A stretch of 64,000 nucleotides of DNA from Atherinomorus stipes. Its lineage: Eukaryota > Chordata > Actinopteri > Atheriniformes > Atherinidae. Below the pieces are notes generated by a model. The model was not told where the DNA came from, did not search any database, and was given only the letters and a program-made list of their open reading frames with translations. Below, piece after piece: positions 24,381 through 38,700 of this stretch (the first letter of the stretch is position 1; every line of letters starts with the position of its first letter). The stretch lies in contig JALJCO010003884.1 in NCBI GenBank assembly GCA_023101725.1, forward strand, positions 62,001 through 126,000, given 5' to 3'. Made by a program: the position numbers and the translations under genes.

Positions 24381-24449
24381 CATAACTCTGATTGGCTACA
24401 TCGTCATATCGAAGGTCGTTCATTGGTCTTAGTTAAACTAAACCAACCT

Positions 24450-27121
24450 TTCTAAAACACCCAAGAGACAAAAGTTAGTATGTATGATATATGTTGATAA
24501 AAGCATTTTCTTAAAATATTTATTGACTTTGAAGATAAAGCAACCACATTATATCAAAAAGAACAATGCTCACATGTAACATTTGAAATAGCAAAAAAAG
24601 AAAAAAACATTTCAAGACCTGAGTGTCAATAAAAACACCTAAACATGAAAAAACGTGAAACTTCGGCTATTTTACCTGTGATTTTTGCATTGTTAGGTTG
24701 CATGAGTGTCTTCAGTTTTTCTCACATATGGTTCACTATGAAATGTATTTTTTTTAATAACTTTCTCACAGCATGTTCATACTTAAATATTTGCCCAGAT
24801 CAAATAACATGTATTTTTTTTAAATGACAATGATATATTGGAATTCTATTCTAGCTAGACCTTTGTACAAGTAACACTTTGTCAATTGCATTGTAGGCAA
24901 ACCTACGAAGATAAATATTCAGTGCCTTCACCTTTTCCCTGTTACAACTAAAATCCTCTGCTGCCTGAGCAAGGACCCTCTCTTTTCCAGCATATTTTTT
25001 CCATTTACCAAAGGAATAAAAATATTTTACAGTTGTATGGCTGGGTTGTTGTACTGCATTATTGTAAACTGCCTAAAACAAGCTTTTTGATGAACTTAAA
25101 GTAAACCAGGTTAAGAGTAGTAATATTACACAATCGAACCATATAAAGCTTTATATGACGGAAACTTACAGGTGATGCCCAATTCATCTGTTAAACAGAA
25201 CCTCTTCCACTAAATTTAAACATTCATAATTTGACTTCATGCTCAAGATCCCATAATGGAGGTATGTTAACAGCTTGTTTGCATCTATGATTTTATACAA
25301 ATATAAAACACATGCAGAGACCCGTGAATGATGGTATGTGGATGGATTATAAACAATCTGAAGATAAATAACAAATTGGAGGGTATGGAGTTTAAAGATA
25401 ACTTTTTAAAAGTGTGAAATCAGAGCAAAAGAACATGATTTATTGAACTAAAATGCAAAATAAATTTTTTAAATGACCAATAATTGATTTATACAGCATA
25501 ATATTAACTCCTGTGACCACACTTTTTTAAAGTCTTCTTTCTTTTGAGGATATAAACACAGCTGTTAATCTAGAAATGTAGACATTTCCCTACATTTGCT
25601 CTGATCAAAAAATCCCAAAAAATAACTCACTTGTTTGTTTTTTCCTTTCGCTGGCTAGGACTCCCTGAACAGATCAGGTGAATATGTTTAAACATTTCCA
25701 ACAGAGGTCCTTTGTATGAAGCTAGTGTATTCATCCCAGAAGTGAATATGAATATTTTACAACCATTTAAAACAATGACTGCAACACTCAGTCTAAAAAG
25801 AAAATGCATCTTTTTTTCCACAATTTTTTGTTGCAATTTTCCATAACAATGTAAAAAATATCTTTTTGTCAAACAGTTTGCAATCTTCGTAGAAGTTAAT
25901 GAAATAATGCAGTAAATAAACACTAGGTATGGGACTCAGTATTGTGTTCTTGGGGGAAAAAAAAAAGAAGACAATATTGACAAAATGGCTTTGGAGACAT
26001 GCACTCTCAAACTAGCCTGTACAGTCTTGATGAAGAAATTCCCTTTGCCCTGACAGAACAGAGGGGAACCTTAAAAAAGTAGAAAAAGGGGACAATGTTT
26101 TTAAAAGCAGTCAATAAATAACATACTATAAAAATATTACAAAAAGACAGTTGGTAAGAGGGCCTAATAGATGTGTCACTGCAATTTAACTTTCTCAACC
26201 CTTGTAGGTCACTGTTTTCAGGAGATTTCCCCCCCAATTTTTGGCCACCGTTTTAGTTGCGTTTCCAAAATATGATGATTTTTTTTTTTTCTTTTGTAAT
26301 AAAAATTAGAGGGCATTAGAAGACAAAAATATTCCTCTCACACAAACTGCTATAAAACACTACAGATTCAATTTTTTTCAAACTTTTCTGCTCAATCAGC
26401 CTATCAAAAATTCTAAATGTGCAATTATGCTAATTATTTTAACATTGTAAATGCTGATATGATCACGACCACCACTCCTTTTACGGGGAAAAAAACAAAA
26501 TGAGTTAATTTTCATATAATGCACGCTAGGGAATTAGGATTTTATCTAAAGAACTGAATCAACATTTTTTTCCACATGGTATTTAGTACATCTCAAACTG
26601 ATAAAAACTGTCCCAGCTCCCAAACATTAGTAAAAAAGTAAAAAACTATTTAAATTCATAAAAATGCTCAATATCAAATAAAAAAGGGTTAAAACAATTT
26701 CATTAGTTACATGTTTGAACTGAGGTTGCCTGATCTGTAGCGGATCGTTCTGTAGCTGTAAATCTGTAATAGTTTGGGGAGAGGACTTTTTTGCCCTCTA
26801 ATAAACTGTAATGGTGGGAAATTGAAGAGCCCTACAAGGGTAATGAGTCCAAGACAATGAGATTTCTTTAAATTTGCTCCAGCATGATTTCATTAAAATG
26901 GAGCAGAAAAGAAAAAATTATCTACACTTTCCTGTTGCAAACATTATTATTGCCCCACAAGTTAAAAAACAATTACACCGGTACATTTTTCTGCTGTCAC
27001 CCTGAAGTCTACAAAATGTTGGGTGAGTATTTAAAAAAAAAGAAAAAACTTATACAATACTTTATATAAGAAGATGGATGTTTGATGTCAAGTACAATGT
27101 TGTGGTCTCCTGATGAGGAGC
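24450..27121. other. AT-rich KANSL2-CCNT1 spacer, probably includes CCNT1 3'UTR
   Basis: No gene, RNA or transposon was recognised. Minus-strand AATAAA hexamers (plus TTTATT) near 25438 and 24519 could end the CCNT1 transcript. Human CCNT1 also has a long 3'UTR. Homopolymer T and A runs are frequent. Confidence 0.5.
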
Positions 27122-30100
27122 TCATTTGGGTAAAGGTGGAAGTGGGGGTGGTGGTTCTGAAGGCAGGGGTGGAGGCCTGGGGTTGCCTCCTCTGGAGCCA
27201 CCAGAGTACCGGTAGTCCCCATACTGCGATCTGTATTCAAACATGGACGGCTGGGATGGCTGGACCCCCTGCGCGCTCAGAAGAGAGTTTAGCATTTCAA
27301 AAGTATCCTGGTACTCGTTTGACTGGGCCCCGCCTGCTGCACCATGGCCGTTTGTGTCCGTCTTGTCACTTTTGGAGTGTGAAAAGGTTCCTTGATGGTG
27401 GGAAAGGCCCAGAGTCGGAAGAAGGTCCGGAGCATGAGCCAGTGTTTGCCCAGAGGAGGAAGACAGGGACGGCAGCTGGTAGGGATTCCTCGAGGACTTA
27501 CTGGCTTTAGATGCAGGGTGAGAGCCTGCTGTGGGGTCCTGGGAGTGTGTCCTCTTTCGTGAAGAGGAAGACGATGAGGAGCTTGTCCTAGAGGAGTCAC
27601 CGGAGGCCTTTTTGCTGCTTGCTAACATACTGCTGGAGCTAGACGAATGTTTGTGTGAAGAGGAAAGAGAAGCACTGCTAGAGGAAGAATGGTGGTGGTG
27701 GTGGTGATGATGGTGATGGTGGTGGTGATGATTGGACCGGTCCCTATGCTTGTCTTTGCTCTTGCCCTCCTCTCCTGAACTCCCACTTTGTTTTTCAGGC
27801 ACTCGTATTCTGACTTTGATGTCCGGATCCTGACCTCGGTTACTGCCGCCATGTCCGCTGCTTCCTCCGGCTGGTGGAACACGCCCCTTTACAGACCTGT
27901 CATGCCTCTCCTTCTCTAAGGGAATTTTAAGAATAATGGGTGAAGGGTTGGGCATGTCTGTAGAGGAGGAACTGGATTGCTGGTGATGATGCTGCTGCTT
28001 CTCTTTCCTCTGCTGCTGACCAATGAGAGCCTGGGCGGCGTTGGCGTACTCCCTCTTTACGCTGGCCTCCATGTTCTCCAGCTTCCTCTTCTGTGCAGCC
28101 AGGACATCGGCGTTCTTGGCACGGTACTCACTGAGGGAAACCTTGGCTGGAGCGTGGACCTCATGGTTGGCCTGCTGCTGCTCTGCTCCAGTTGGTACTT
28201 TTCCACTCCAAGTCTGAGCGCTACCAGATGTGCCTCTGTCTTTGTCACCCAGGGAGGAGGAAGAAGATGCAGACGGCGGAGCTGACAAGCTCATTAGGCC
28301 CGCCACAGTGCTCTCTGACGAGGCCATAGAGATCATGCTGATCATCGCATCCCTCTGGTCACCCTCCTCCTGGACTTTTGGCTTGACTTTTGGGGTTTGA
28401 CCTCCAGCCTAGAAGCCAAGAAACCAGGTTATCAGAGTTAACGTCAGTGTATGAATGACGACCTGTTTTTTTCAAACTGGTGGACAAAAAGCTATGTACC
28501 TTCCAGTTCCGGATCCGTTTCAGGCGACTGGGAGTTTTCTCCAGGATCTGCAGGAACTCGTGAGTAAGTTCTGGAAGAGGTTTAAATAGGAACACCATCA
28601 TGAATCACACAGTACAAGTCATGGTTAAAACTAGCAAGAATTTATTACCACACAACATATAAAACCTTCAGCCAGACATTTCTTTTTTAGTGGTGGTGGT
28701 GGCAACTAGTATGACTACTACTACAGCCCATAAATACCATCATGTGTTATTTAGGATGGGAACTGATAGTGGTATTTCATATAATTACTAGTGGTGGTGG
28801 TAGTAGTATTTTATTTATTTTAATTATCACCATTATCATCATTAATACTGCATGTTTGTAATTGTTTAATGTAATATTGATATAGTTGCTGAGTACAATT
28901 ATTGCCATAATTATTATCAGCATTATTATTATGTATTCTATGGTATTATCTACTGTCTGTTACGAATAATGAATGCAACTGTGGTACATATTGATTATGA
29001 TAATACTTGACATAACTCATAACTGGGGTATGGTGAAGGGGGTGGGATTAAATAGGTTTGGCTACTTTTTACCCTTTATGAACAGACATTTGTTAATTTT
29101 AGTTTAGTTTCCTTTTTTTTTTATTAAAAAAAAAAGGACAGAACTATGAGATTATTCACAACACATACCATCCAACAGCTCCAGAGTAACTGTAGGATCG
29201 ACGTACTCCCACCAATGTTTGCCGTCTGTAGACACAGGAATTTCCCAGTTGGACCACTTGCAGGCAAGATGGATACATACGCAGGCCACAATGGGGGGGC
29301 TGTATTGCAGGCAGAATGTCGTCAAATGCAGACTATGTGGCAGGATGCGTCCGGAGTGCACAGCAGATCAGAAACAGAATGGAGAGAAGACAGCACAGAT
29401 TCAGCAGATCAAAATTTAACCAACAATGTAAAAATATATGGAAAAGAATTATGCACCATGTAAAGGCTGATATTTCAGATTTTACCTGTTAGTAGCCATA
29501 AAGTATGATGTTTGGGCTAGATCCTTACTGGCTGGAAAAACAAAAGAGCAAAAAACATAAAAGAGTTATTTTGCAAGTTTAAGTGCAAACCCCCCAAGTA
29601 GTGCTAATAGGACGAAATGTGTTTATTTTCCCAGAGATCAATGACCTGATGCTCACCTCTGACAAGCTGAGTACACTTGACAACATGAGTGTGAGGATGG
29701 TCGATTGTGATTTCAAAAGCTGCAATAAAAAGGGGGGACAAAGAAAGAAAAAAAGACACAAACAAAAAACAAAACAAACATACAGTTTAGTGAGATGAAT
29801 CCAGGATTGAAAATTCAATGCATGTATGAACCAACTTGGCTTCATAAAATCCAGTTTCCACAGAAAACTTAACATTAAAGTCCCTGGAAAACAGAAAATG
29901 AATATTATCAAACCAAAGTAAGTGGAGAAGGATGGGAAGTATTTACTAATCATGGGATAAAACACCTGAGACAAGATGAAAACGTCAAAAACCAATGATG
30001 CCTTGGAAGCAAGTTATTTTCAGCTGTTTCCTAGCCTGTTTATTCAAAAGAAAGTCCTCAAAGAAATGCCTTAAAACTACTTTTACTTAAAAAAAAAAAA

Positions 30101-32032
30101 AAAAAAAAAAAGTGGAGATGTGAAAAGTTAGGAGCGTGAGAGACAAAAAAGCTGTGGGAAACTGCTTCCAGTAGGAAGCATGAATGTCAACTTTCCAAAG
30201 CGGCTTTTGTGAAGTTCCTGTGAACAAAAGCTGAACAAGTTAGCTTTGCGTGTTTTGGGGAGGTAAAGGGACCCAGTTCATCCCTCCAAACTTACCCAGG
30301 GTCTGGAGAATTATGCTCTCAAGAATGACCAGGTCTTGAGCTTGTTGAAGGTAAGCCTGAGGTTGAGAGGACAGGCACGTTACTCACCGGGGGCCTCTGA
30401 GTATTGTCAAACAAGAGCAGCTGAACACACTGTCAGGCTGTGAAAGTATTTGTATCAGTCTGAGAAAACATTGCTTATTGTAATCAAAGTTTTGGCTCCA
30501 GGGTTGAAATGCATGATTTAGAGTTCAACATGTTGAACTTCTCTTTTTATACAGCCAAAAATAAATTATGAAAGTCAAAACAGCAAATACAGATGCTCTT
30601 GCTTTTCAACTTGTAGACAACACATTACCTGGATGACAGAACTAGACACTTACATAAATCCTGTTTCCTGCTCTCTCAAACAAACAAGCCACCTTATAGC
30701 ACCTGCAGGAGCAGCATCTCAAAAAACCCAATCAAATACTTCTATCCAGATTATGGGCAATGTGAAAAACAGGGACCAAGAGGAAATTTATATTAGGTTG
30801 TCTCACAATTAATGCAACACAAAAGTGAGACCCTGAGAACCCACTAAAATGTAGGGGTACTCTGAAGTTCGCAGCAAAGTTAACACTTCTCTGATTACCA
30901 AAAATCGACCAACTGAGGTCTTTATCGCTTCTCTCTGGCATCATGGCAGGCCATTTTCACTCTTGTCCAACACTTACATCACTGCGCACATCAGGTGAAG
31001 GCTCCTGAGGATTCAGACATGCATGGGCCACCTTGATGACATGTTCCAACTTCCGGGGCTGCTCCTCAACCTTGGCAGCAAGGAAGAGAGCGGCAGGAGA
31101 AGTAACCTGGCAAAAAAGAAAATTATTCGTCACCTTTGGACCAAAAGCAGTGAAGCTACAGGTGAAGCATGATAAGTAAATACTTACATTTCTGTGAAAT
31201 CTGGTGAATGACTGGACCATGTAGAACCGATGCATGTACACAATGGCCGTATTAATTGTAAGTTGTGATCTGGCAAATAGCAGTTAAGGAAAATTCGGGA
31301 AAACACAGCAAAGACAGCAAACTACCTAAAATTCAGCCAATATCATGAAAATATCTGCTATGTTACAGATGATTCTGTAATAACAGCAACAGTAGGTTAA
31401 TTTAGCTAATACCAATCAAATCAACAAAAACAGTCGTGTTGTTGCATCAACAAGAAAGAAATGTTGAAAACCCAGTTAGACCAACACATCAGATCAACCA
31501 GAAGAAAACATCAAATTTCAATTACTTGTGAAAATAACACTGTGTTTCAATTTATGCCTTTCCCTTTAGACATGTAGAGACAAAGCTAATGCTACATCTC
31601 GCAGGCCTGTCGACCACACAGGCCTACTTGGCTCCGGTTAGCCTGCTACGCCGCTATGAGATAACAGCGAGCTAACGTGGACTAAAATCATTAACCACTG
31701 GGTAAAACTGGTGGAAAACATTCAGTAAAGACAAAAAGCGGTCGAAAATAAAAACACAACAAACCCACGCTCCCGGTCGAGCCGGCTTCAGATGGAGCTA
31801 AACTTCGCTAGCTAACTAGCTAATGTCGAGTACGTGCGATGTACCACGACAAAAGATACACATTGAGCCGCTGTCCCATGTCCTGGAGAAGGTTCGCCGC
31901 CTGTTGCCTGTAGGACAGCTCCTTGTCGGGATCAAGTCCAGCTCGCCGAGATGGGCTGTTGTCAATCTGTTGTCGGGTATAATACCATTTGTTATTACAG
32001 CTTGCAGGGAGAGAACGAAACGAAGCCGCCAT
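27122..32032 (-). CDS. CCNT1: Cyclin T1, regulatory subunit of P-TEFb
   Basis: Cyclin T1 activates CDK9; P-TEFb phosphorylates RNA polymerase II and pause factors in the nucleus. Coding exons on the minus strand: 32032-31860, 31269-31188, 31106-30978, 30356-30296, 29719-29657, 29531-29486, 29332-29169, 28570-28500, 28408-27122. Phases close exactly to 691 residues plus TGA (human about 726). The two cyclin boxes span exons 1-8, with near-identity to the mammalian protein ([40 protein letters not shown]). The large last exon has a coiled stretch ([20 protein letters not shown]), a run of 14 histidines (27689-27730), Ser-rich blocks, [13 protein letters not shown], and the terminal [17 protein letters not shown] typical of cyclin T1. 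The His-rich region in human drives condensate formation and CTD binding. The start ATG at 32030-32032 follows the family; an upstream in-frame ATG at 32113 is less likely. Confidence 0.96.
28600..29150. other. CCNT1 intron with simple repeats
   Basis: Contains (TGG)n-like runs at 28691-28703 and 28789-28806 and ATT/ATC-rich sequence (28850-28950). No coding or transposon features were seen. Confidence 0.6.
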
Positions 32033-32984
32033 TACTAAGAAGGACGAGAGTTCAAAATTTCTGCACGTCACAGGAACATACGTCACACGTCCCCGAGGTC
32101 TGCACTGTTCCACTCATGAGCGGCAGGGGGCTCCAAAACAACCCAATGATTTGTGGAATGTCGTTTTATTCATAAATAAGTAAATACCAAAATAAAATAA
32201 ATAAGTGTTCCACATAAAAAGAAAGAAAATCGTTTAATTCAGTTGGCCGCACCACAGATCATTGTTGCATACAGAGTCTCTCATAATCGCTGAGATTGTC
32301 AACAAATGATAGCACAAATCGTCCTCATCACTCTTGGCTTTCTTGCAGCATAAATCGTCATGCATATATAGGGAAGACCGGGGATGGTTGCCACAAAGGG
32401 GATGACTTGTTTAACTAGTTAGAGAGGAGCTGTGATGATGTCTTATCAAATCCATTAAATCTTACTTTAACCATTGTATAAAAATTCTCTTTTTGATAGC
32501 ATTTTCTTTGGCTTCATAGTGAAGGTTATTTTTCAGCTGTTGAGAGGCACACCCATGTACATTTTCATAAAATTTTTGTTTTTTGTAATATACTAAAAGC
32601 ATCTTTGTTACAGAGATATTCTTGATGAGAAGTGAGTCTAATAATTTGTCTTTTAACCAATTGAAATTATTTTGCATTATGTTAACATTGGTCATGAAAT
32701 TACATGAGCAATACACATGCTGGAGGACCCAGGTTTGAGTCCCCAGGCACTGTATGGCAGCCCACTACTCCCCCCCTAAATGGGAGCTGGTTTCACAGAG
32801 AGGGGTCTGATGACCGAAGGTTCTGCCTCCCATTTCACTTATCTTTAGCAAACACAGGTAGACCTGCAATCTAAAAGTGAAGCTCTGTTGGAAAAAATCT
32901 GGAACTCTGAGACCTTAAAGACCCATCGGAGATTGGTCTCAAAGAGGTATGCGAGTCAGAAGAATTTTAAATTCTTCTGACACA

Positions 32985-34390
32985 CATACTTCTGGATTTA
33001 ACTGGGAGCCAATGAAGAGAAGATAAAACTGGAAAAATACACTGCCTGGCTAAAAAAAAAAAGTCGCTACCAAAAAAAAAAGGTCATTCGCTCTTATACT
33101 TTGTTGGACCGCCTTTAGCTTTGATTACGGCACGCATTCGCTGTGGCATTGTTTCGATAAGCTTCTGCAATGTCAAAAGATTTATTTCCATCCAGTGTTG
33201 CATTCATTTTTCACCAAGATCTTGCATTGATGATGGTAGAGTCTGACCGCTGCGCAAAGCCCTCTCTAGCACATCCCAAAGATTCTCAATGGGGTTCAGG
33301 TCTGGACTCTGTGGTGGCCAATCCATGTGTGAAAATGATGTGTCATGCTCCCTGAACCAGTCTTTCACAATTTGAGCCCGTTGAATCCTGGCATTGTCGT
33401 CTTGGAATATGCCTGTGCCATCAGGGAAGAAAAAGTCCATTGATGGAATAACCTGGTCATTCAGTATATTCAGGTAGTCAGTTGACCTCATTCTTTGAGC
33501 ACATACTGTTGCTGAACCTAGACCTGACCAACTGCAGCAAGCCCAGATCATAACACCGCCCCAACAGGTTTGTACAGTAGGCACTAGGCATGATGGGTGC
33601 ATCACTTCACCTGCCTCTCTTCTTACCCTGATTCTCCCATCACCCTGAACAGGGTAAATCTGGACTCATCAGACCACACGACCTTCTTCCATTGCTCCAC
33701 AGTCCAATCTTTATGCTCCCGAGCAAATTGAAGCCTTTTTTTTCCGGTTAGCCTCACTGATTAGTGGTTTTCTTACGGCTACACAGCTGTTCAGTCCCAA
33801 TCCCTTGAGTTCCCTTTGCATTGTGCGTGTGGAAATGCTCTTACTTTCAGTATTAAACATAGCCCTGAGTTCTACTGTTGTTTTTCTTTGATTTGATCTC
33901 ACCACACGTTTAAGTGATCGCCGATCACGATCATTCAGGATTTTTTTCCGGCCACATTTCTTCCTTGAAGATGATGGTCCCCACTATCCTTCCAGTTATT
34001 AATAATGCGTTGGACAGTTCTGAACCCAGTTTTAGTAGTTTCTGCATCTCCTTAGATGTTTTCACCTCTTGATGCCAATGATTTGACCCTTCTCAGAAAG
34101 ACTAACACCTTTTCCACGACCATGGATGTGTCTTTCGACATGGTTGTTTAGGAAATGAGAAGCAAGTCATTGCACCAGTTGGGGTTAAATAACTTGTTGC
34201 CAGCTGAAAGATAATCATCTATGCAGTAATTATCCAATAGGAGGCTCGTACCTATTTGCTTAGTTAAATCCAGGTGGCGACTTTTTTTGGCCAGGCAGTG
34301 TATGATCACTGCTTGTATTTTTCACCAGAACCCTCGCTGCAGCATGTTGGATCACAGAGACTTTTCAGAACATTTCTGGGACTGAATAAA
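32985..34390. repeat. Older dispersed repeat split by a Tc1 insertion
   Basis: Left of the Tc1 element the sequence reads ACTGGGAGCCAATGAAGAGAAG. Directly right of it comes TATGATCACTGCTTG, then CCAGAACCCTCGCTGCAGCATG and GGATCACAGAGACTTT. These two parts read as one familiar fish dispersed repeat (LINE-type tail) when joined at the TA insertion site, so the repeat predates the Tc1 copy. Confidence 0.5.
33040..34300 (-). mobile_element. Full-length but inactive Tc1-like transposon
   Basis: Inverted ends CACTGCCTGGC...AAAGTCGC and GCGACTTTTTTTGGCCAGGCAGTG are flanked by TA on both sides. The minus strand encodes transposase pieces: an HTH-domain fragment (33905-33711, STRTMQRELKGLGL) and the catalytic C-terminal part (33605-33204) with [19 protein letters not shown] and [19 protein letters not shown] Tc1 transposase is normally one frame of about 340 residues; here stops and frameshifts split it. 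The 1.26-kb length and both ends are intact, so it is fairly young. Confidence 0.92.
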
Positions 34391-35759
34391 TCAGTAATTA
34401 CAGCAGGATCACAATGAATTAGATTGTAAACTGGAGTCATTTGGACTTAAATTAACCGTTTAAAGTGACTTGAGCTGAAACACTGTAAAAATAAAAACAA
34501 AAATGAAAAAAAACTCAAGTCAAAGTGTAAAGCATGTTTAGGTGGGGAACTGGAGATTGTCTAGTGCAGCTGTTAACTGTATTATGAAATCGGTTGTTAG
34601 CTTTCAGATGACAGCACACCAGCTTGTCACCCTGTAATGTTTCATAGATTTAAGTCACTTAAAAAAAAAAAAGAGAGAAAAATTAACAACCTGTGTTTTT
34701 ATGTCAATTTGCATCTTTTCATTGACTTTAGTGTGATTCTGCTGTCTACACCATAACAGAAATGTTCCAGCACTAAACAAAATCATATTTCTGAGCTCTC
34801 AGCTAAACAGAGAACGTAAGAAATGGTCATTCCTCACCTACCAGTTATCCAGACTGATGGCGATATATGCCCAGTTACACTATATTGAACCTCAGTTTTA
34901 GTTGCTTTTCTTATCAATTTATCAACATTGATTCAGTCCAGAAATAATAAACAAGAGTCTGATTTCAAAAACTGAAAACAATTTATTAAATCACAAATTG
35001 TTAGAAAATGGACAGCTAACCAAAGCAGATCAACAACTGACACCCCCTCCTCCCCCATGAAAAACAGAAACTTATCAGAATATCTAAGAAATCAAAAGTA
35101 CAGTTAAATACTATTTATTTAAAACTGAAGAGAAACTGATTAAATGATGTTCAGATAATCAAGAAAAATCATTGTTTCCTGTCGGAAACATTTTTAGTAG
35201 AGCAGGGAGACTTATCTTTATGGATAATTTACTTAACTTTTTATTTAGCTTCTTTTCTACGCATAATAAAATGCTTTCCATTCGTCAATACAATAATATT
35301 AATTTAAAAAAAAAATACAGACCTCATTAATATCCATATTTAGTCTGAAGGTAGACTTCAATGGAGCCAGTATCTGCTCCGCAGCAAAAAGAATGAAATC
35401 ACAGCCTAGTTCTAGTCATAGATAAGATAATCAATAATTTTCTCCTGATCAGCTGGAGGGTTAACAGCTACAGGAGGAACCTGTCTGATGCAGTATTAAT
35501 GAACTTTGTGGCTTTTTTTCCCTTAACTGGATACTCTTTAAAACTTTAGTCAAAACATAATATCTATTTTTAAAAGAAACAAAAAAGGCAAGATACACTT
35601 TTTTCTCTGAGATTCTCAGGTAGTCATCGTAACCTATGGCTCACATTTACTTCTGTATTTTAATGTACTTTTGATTTCCTGGAATTGTTGGTGGCATTTG
35701 TTAACCTGCATAACCGACATCGTACAGCAATAAAAACACTTTACAAAAACAAACGTCAT

Positions 35760-38700
35760 TTACACTTTTCCAAATCTTTCAGCACGTTTCATTTTCTTTG
35801 CCTGCAGAGAACAGAAAGAAAAAGAGAACCATTAAAATACTCTGCTCATATTCAGACAGGCTTCTCATCTCGCTGAAATGAAATTATACCTCAACGTCTT
35901 CTCCACCAGTTGAAGATGCACTTGTTAAGATCCCAAACCTTTCCTTCCTCTTTTTCAGCTTTTCATCCTCTTCCATCTGAAACAGAAAATCCGTCACTTC
36001 GGGGTCAATAAGATAACCGGAATCCACCTGCACATCCCAACAGCAACATACTGTAGCAGAGCCAGCTTCAATGACTAGAATAATGTGGTCAAAAGTATCA
36101 AATGCAGCAGTTAAATCCAATAAAATAAGAACCACTGAGTCACTGGATACACATGATAAAAGAATATCATTAAAACAAAACATAATGCACTCGGGGCAGG
36201 TGGAAAGCTCAGAGGACCGGGCCCTCGCGGTGGCAGCATCCAAACTATGGAATAAGCTGGCGAGTCACATTACAGGCCTCCTCTGTATCTGGTTTTAAAT
36301 CCTGTCTTAAAACTTATTTGTTTACTTTTTCCTTTGGCACAGCATGATTTGGTGACATTTTTAATATCTAATCTTAATTATTTTGTTTGACTGTTTATCA
36401 TTTTTATCACTTCTATTGTTTTAATTTTCTTTTAAAGGTTTTATTACACAACTTTGTTGTTTTTAAAGTGCGTTATGAATAAAGTTGCAGTAGCAGAAGC
36501 AGAGCCAGCTCCTGGCATAGGCGACCACAGAAGGCCATGGGCGTCGCACCCGTGGGGGATGTGGGTGTTTTAACCCGGAGAAATAAAACCTTTTTTTCTC
36601 TCCATTTTTTTTTTAGGTCTGTAAGAGCTTCTATAGCTTCTATAAAATATTGAACTGATTATTACAACTACAGTAGTTATCTGATGTGTTGTACTTTTGT
36701 ATTTTTTTCTTTTTATCAACAGCTGTTTACCATGGCTGCTTTATATGACTCATCATTGCAGCACAAAGACTTGCACTAAAATAAGAAAAAAGAACAATAA
36801 CTTTGTAGCCAGATAACCAGTTTTATCGTTTTCTATATCAATATTGGTCGTTTAACTTCAGTCATCACATCGGGTGGTTTTATGACGGACATTGTTGCTA
36901 TGGAGATGGTTGGTGAGAGGATGCTGTATGAATTCTGCATTATGATCTAGAGTTGAGATGATGCAAATCAACATATACAAGTACTGTACATTATATGCTG
37001 CATTTACTGACCCCTTGGACAGTAAATGCAGCATATATTTACTGAAACACCAGTTTGACCAGTTTATAAACAGCAGCAGCAAGATCTTTCTTGCTAACCC
37101 TTTAAAGCCTAAATTTATTCACATTAACATAAATACAAAATAAATACAGGGAAAAATGAGAAAAAGCAAAAAAAAAAAAAAAAAAACAATAAATTAAAAT
37201 ACAACTAGATATTGAATAAATAAATAAAAAAATAAATACAAATAAAATGTAAAGAAATAATGTAAAAATATAGCCTATACAAAATTGGAAATAAAAATGA
37301 ATCAACAAAAGAAAAGAAAAAAGTGGTTTGTCATGTCAAGGGGTAAATAACAGCCAGAAAAGTCGGGTCACCTTTTGTGAAATGGACGAAACATTCATGC
37401 CAAATCTTTCTGCCCTCTTCTTCAGCTGTTCCACGTTCACCTGAAAGAGGCACAAACATTCTGAATTCTTCAGCTGGAGCAAACAGGAAGCAGAGATCTG
37501 AACTGGGACCGTTACTGGAACACTTACAGCAGCTTTACTGTTGGCAACAAGACCTGTGGAAGACAGCAGGAGGAAAACAGTCAGCAGAATCAACAGGCTG
37601 ACAGACATGAATATATGTGACCATGATGGTCATCGCTCTAATGTTTACTGCCAGTTATTAAACAGATTATCATATAACTTCAAAACAAAGATATCTCTTT
37701 AATGGCCTCTGAAATCAGTCGTAGTTACACAAAGAAAACATTCTCTCAACAACTGTTTTTCTGATATAAGTACATGAATCTACCTGAAATATGTACGACA
37801 TTTTCAACTGAATCTGTCTAATATATCAACAGGTCACTGCAGCTTGACACAGAATTTGTCAAATATATAGACAGTAAGGGTGCACGATATTGGAATTTTG
37901 GCCGATATCAGATATGCTGATATTTTAAAACTCATGTGGCCGATATTAAAGCTGAAAAAAATAAGAAGTTGTTGCAAACAGCAGTTTTGTTATCCGTTCC
38001 CACACTTTGGATGGACGGGAAAAAATATCAATACACTGAAATATCGCAATATTCTCATATGCCAATATCAAATCAATAATTAAAAATGGGGTATCGCTCT
38101 ACTTTACTTACAAAATCTTGCGAGATTTCATCATTTTGTCACAAAAATCTCACAATATTTTGTGAATTCTCGCAAGATCTTGTAACAGAACAAAGACATA
38201 TCACGAGATTTTGTTATTAAAATAGATCAATACTGCGTTTTTAGATATTAATATATCAGCGTATAAGATTGTAAAATTTTTGTAAATTCTTGCGAGATTT
38301 TGTAACAGAATGATGAAATATCGCCAAATTTCATTAGTAAAATAGATCGAATTTGGGTTTTTAAATGTCAATATGATATCAACATATGTATCATAATTAG
38401 CATAAAAGTAGCATAAATCTTGTGATATTTAAGTGTATCAATATTTTTTCCCACTCCTTGTCTTTAGAAGTTTTAAAGTCTTTTAAAAAAAGAAGTTTTT
38501 GAAGTCTTTTTTTTTTTTTTTTTTACTTTAAAAATAGCGGGGCTATTGGTTAAATATCGGTGGGATGGCCGATGTCCTATACACAGTTTTAAAGGAATAG
38601 TTCACCCTCCCAAATGATTTAGCTTTATTTTCCACTTACCCTGATGGTGAGCAAGACTCTGGACCACTTTTTTAATATGTCAAATGCAGCCGGAGATCAG

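Larger units (their letters stand above)
32100..35700. other. CCNT1-SARNP intergenic region
   Basis: Apart from the Tc1 element and the older repeat it interrupts, I see no gene. Minus-strand AATAAA hexamers (plus TTTATT) at about 34982 and 35111 are candidate SARNP poly(A) signals, implying a 3'UTR of roughly 0.65-0.8 kb. The CCNT1 promoter probably lies at 32050-32150. Confidence 0.5.

Noticed and set aside
27082..27510. 142-codon plus-strand frame
   Set aside because: Antisense of the CCNT1 last exon, which has strong family similarity on the other strand.
29579..29995. 138-codon minus-strand frame, hydrophobic
   Set aside because: Overlaps CCNT1 exon 5 in a different frame and intron DNA; the Phe/Leu/Ser-rich peptide reflects AT-rich sequence.
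36993..37036. microRNA precursor
   Set aside because: The stem is only 17 bp with no extension, too short for a normal precursor.
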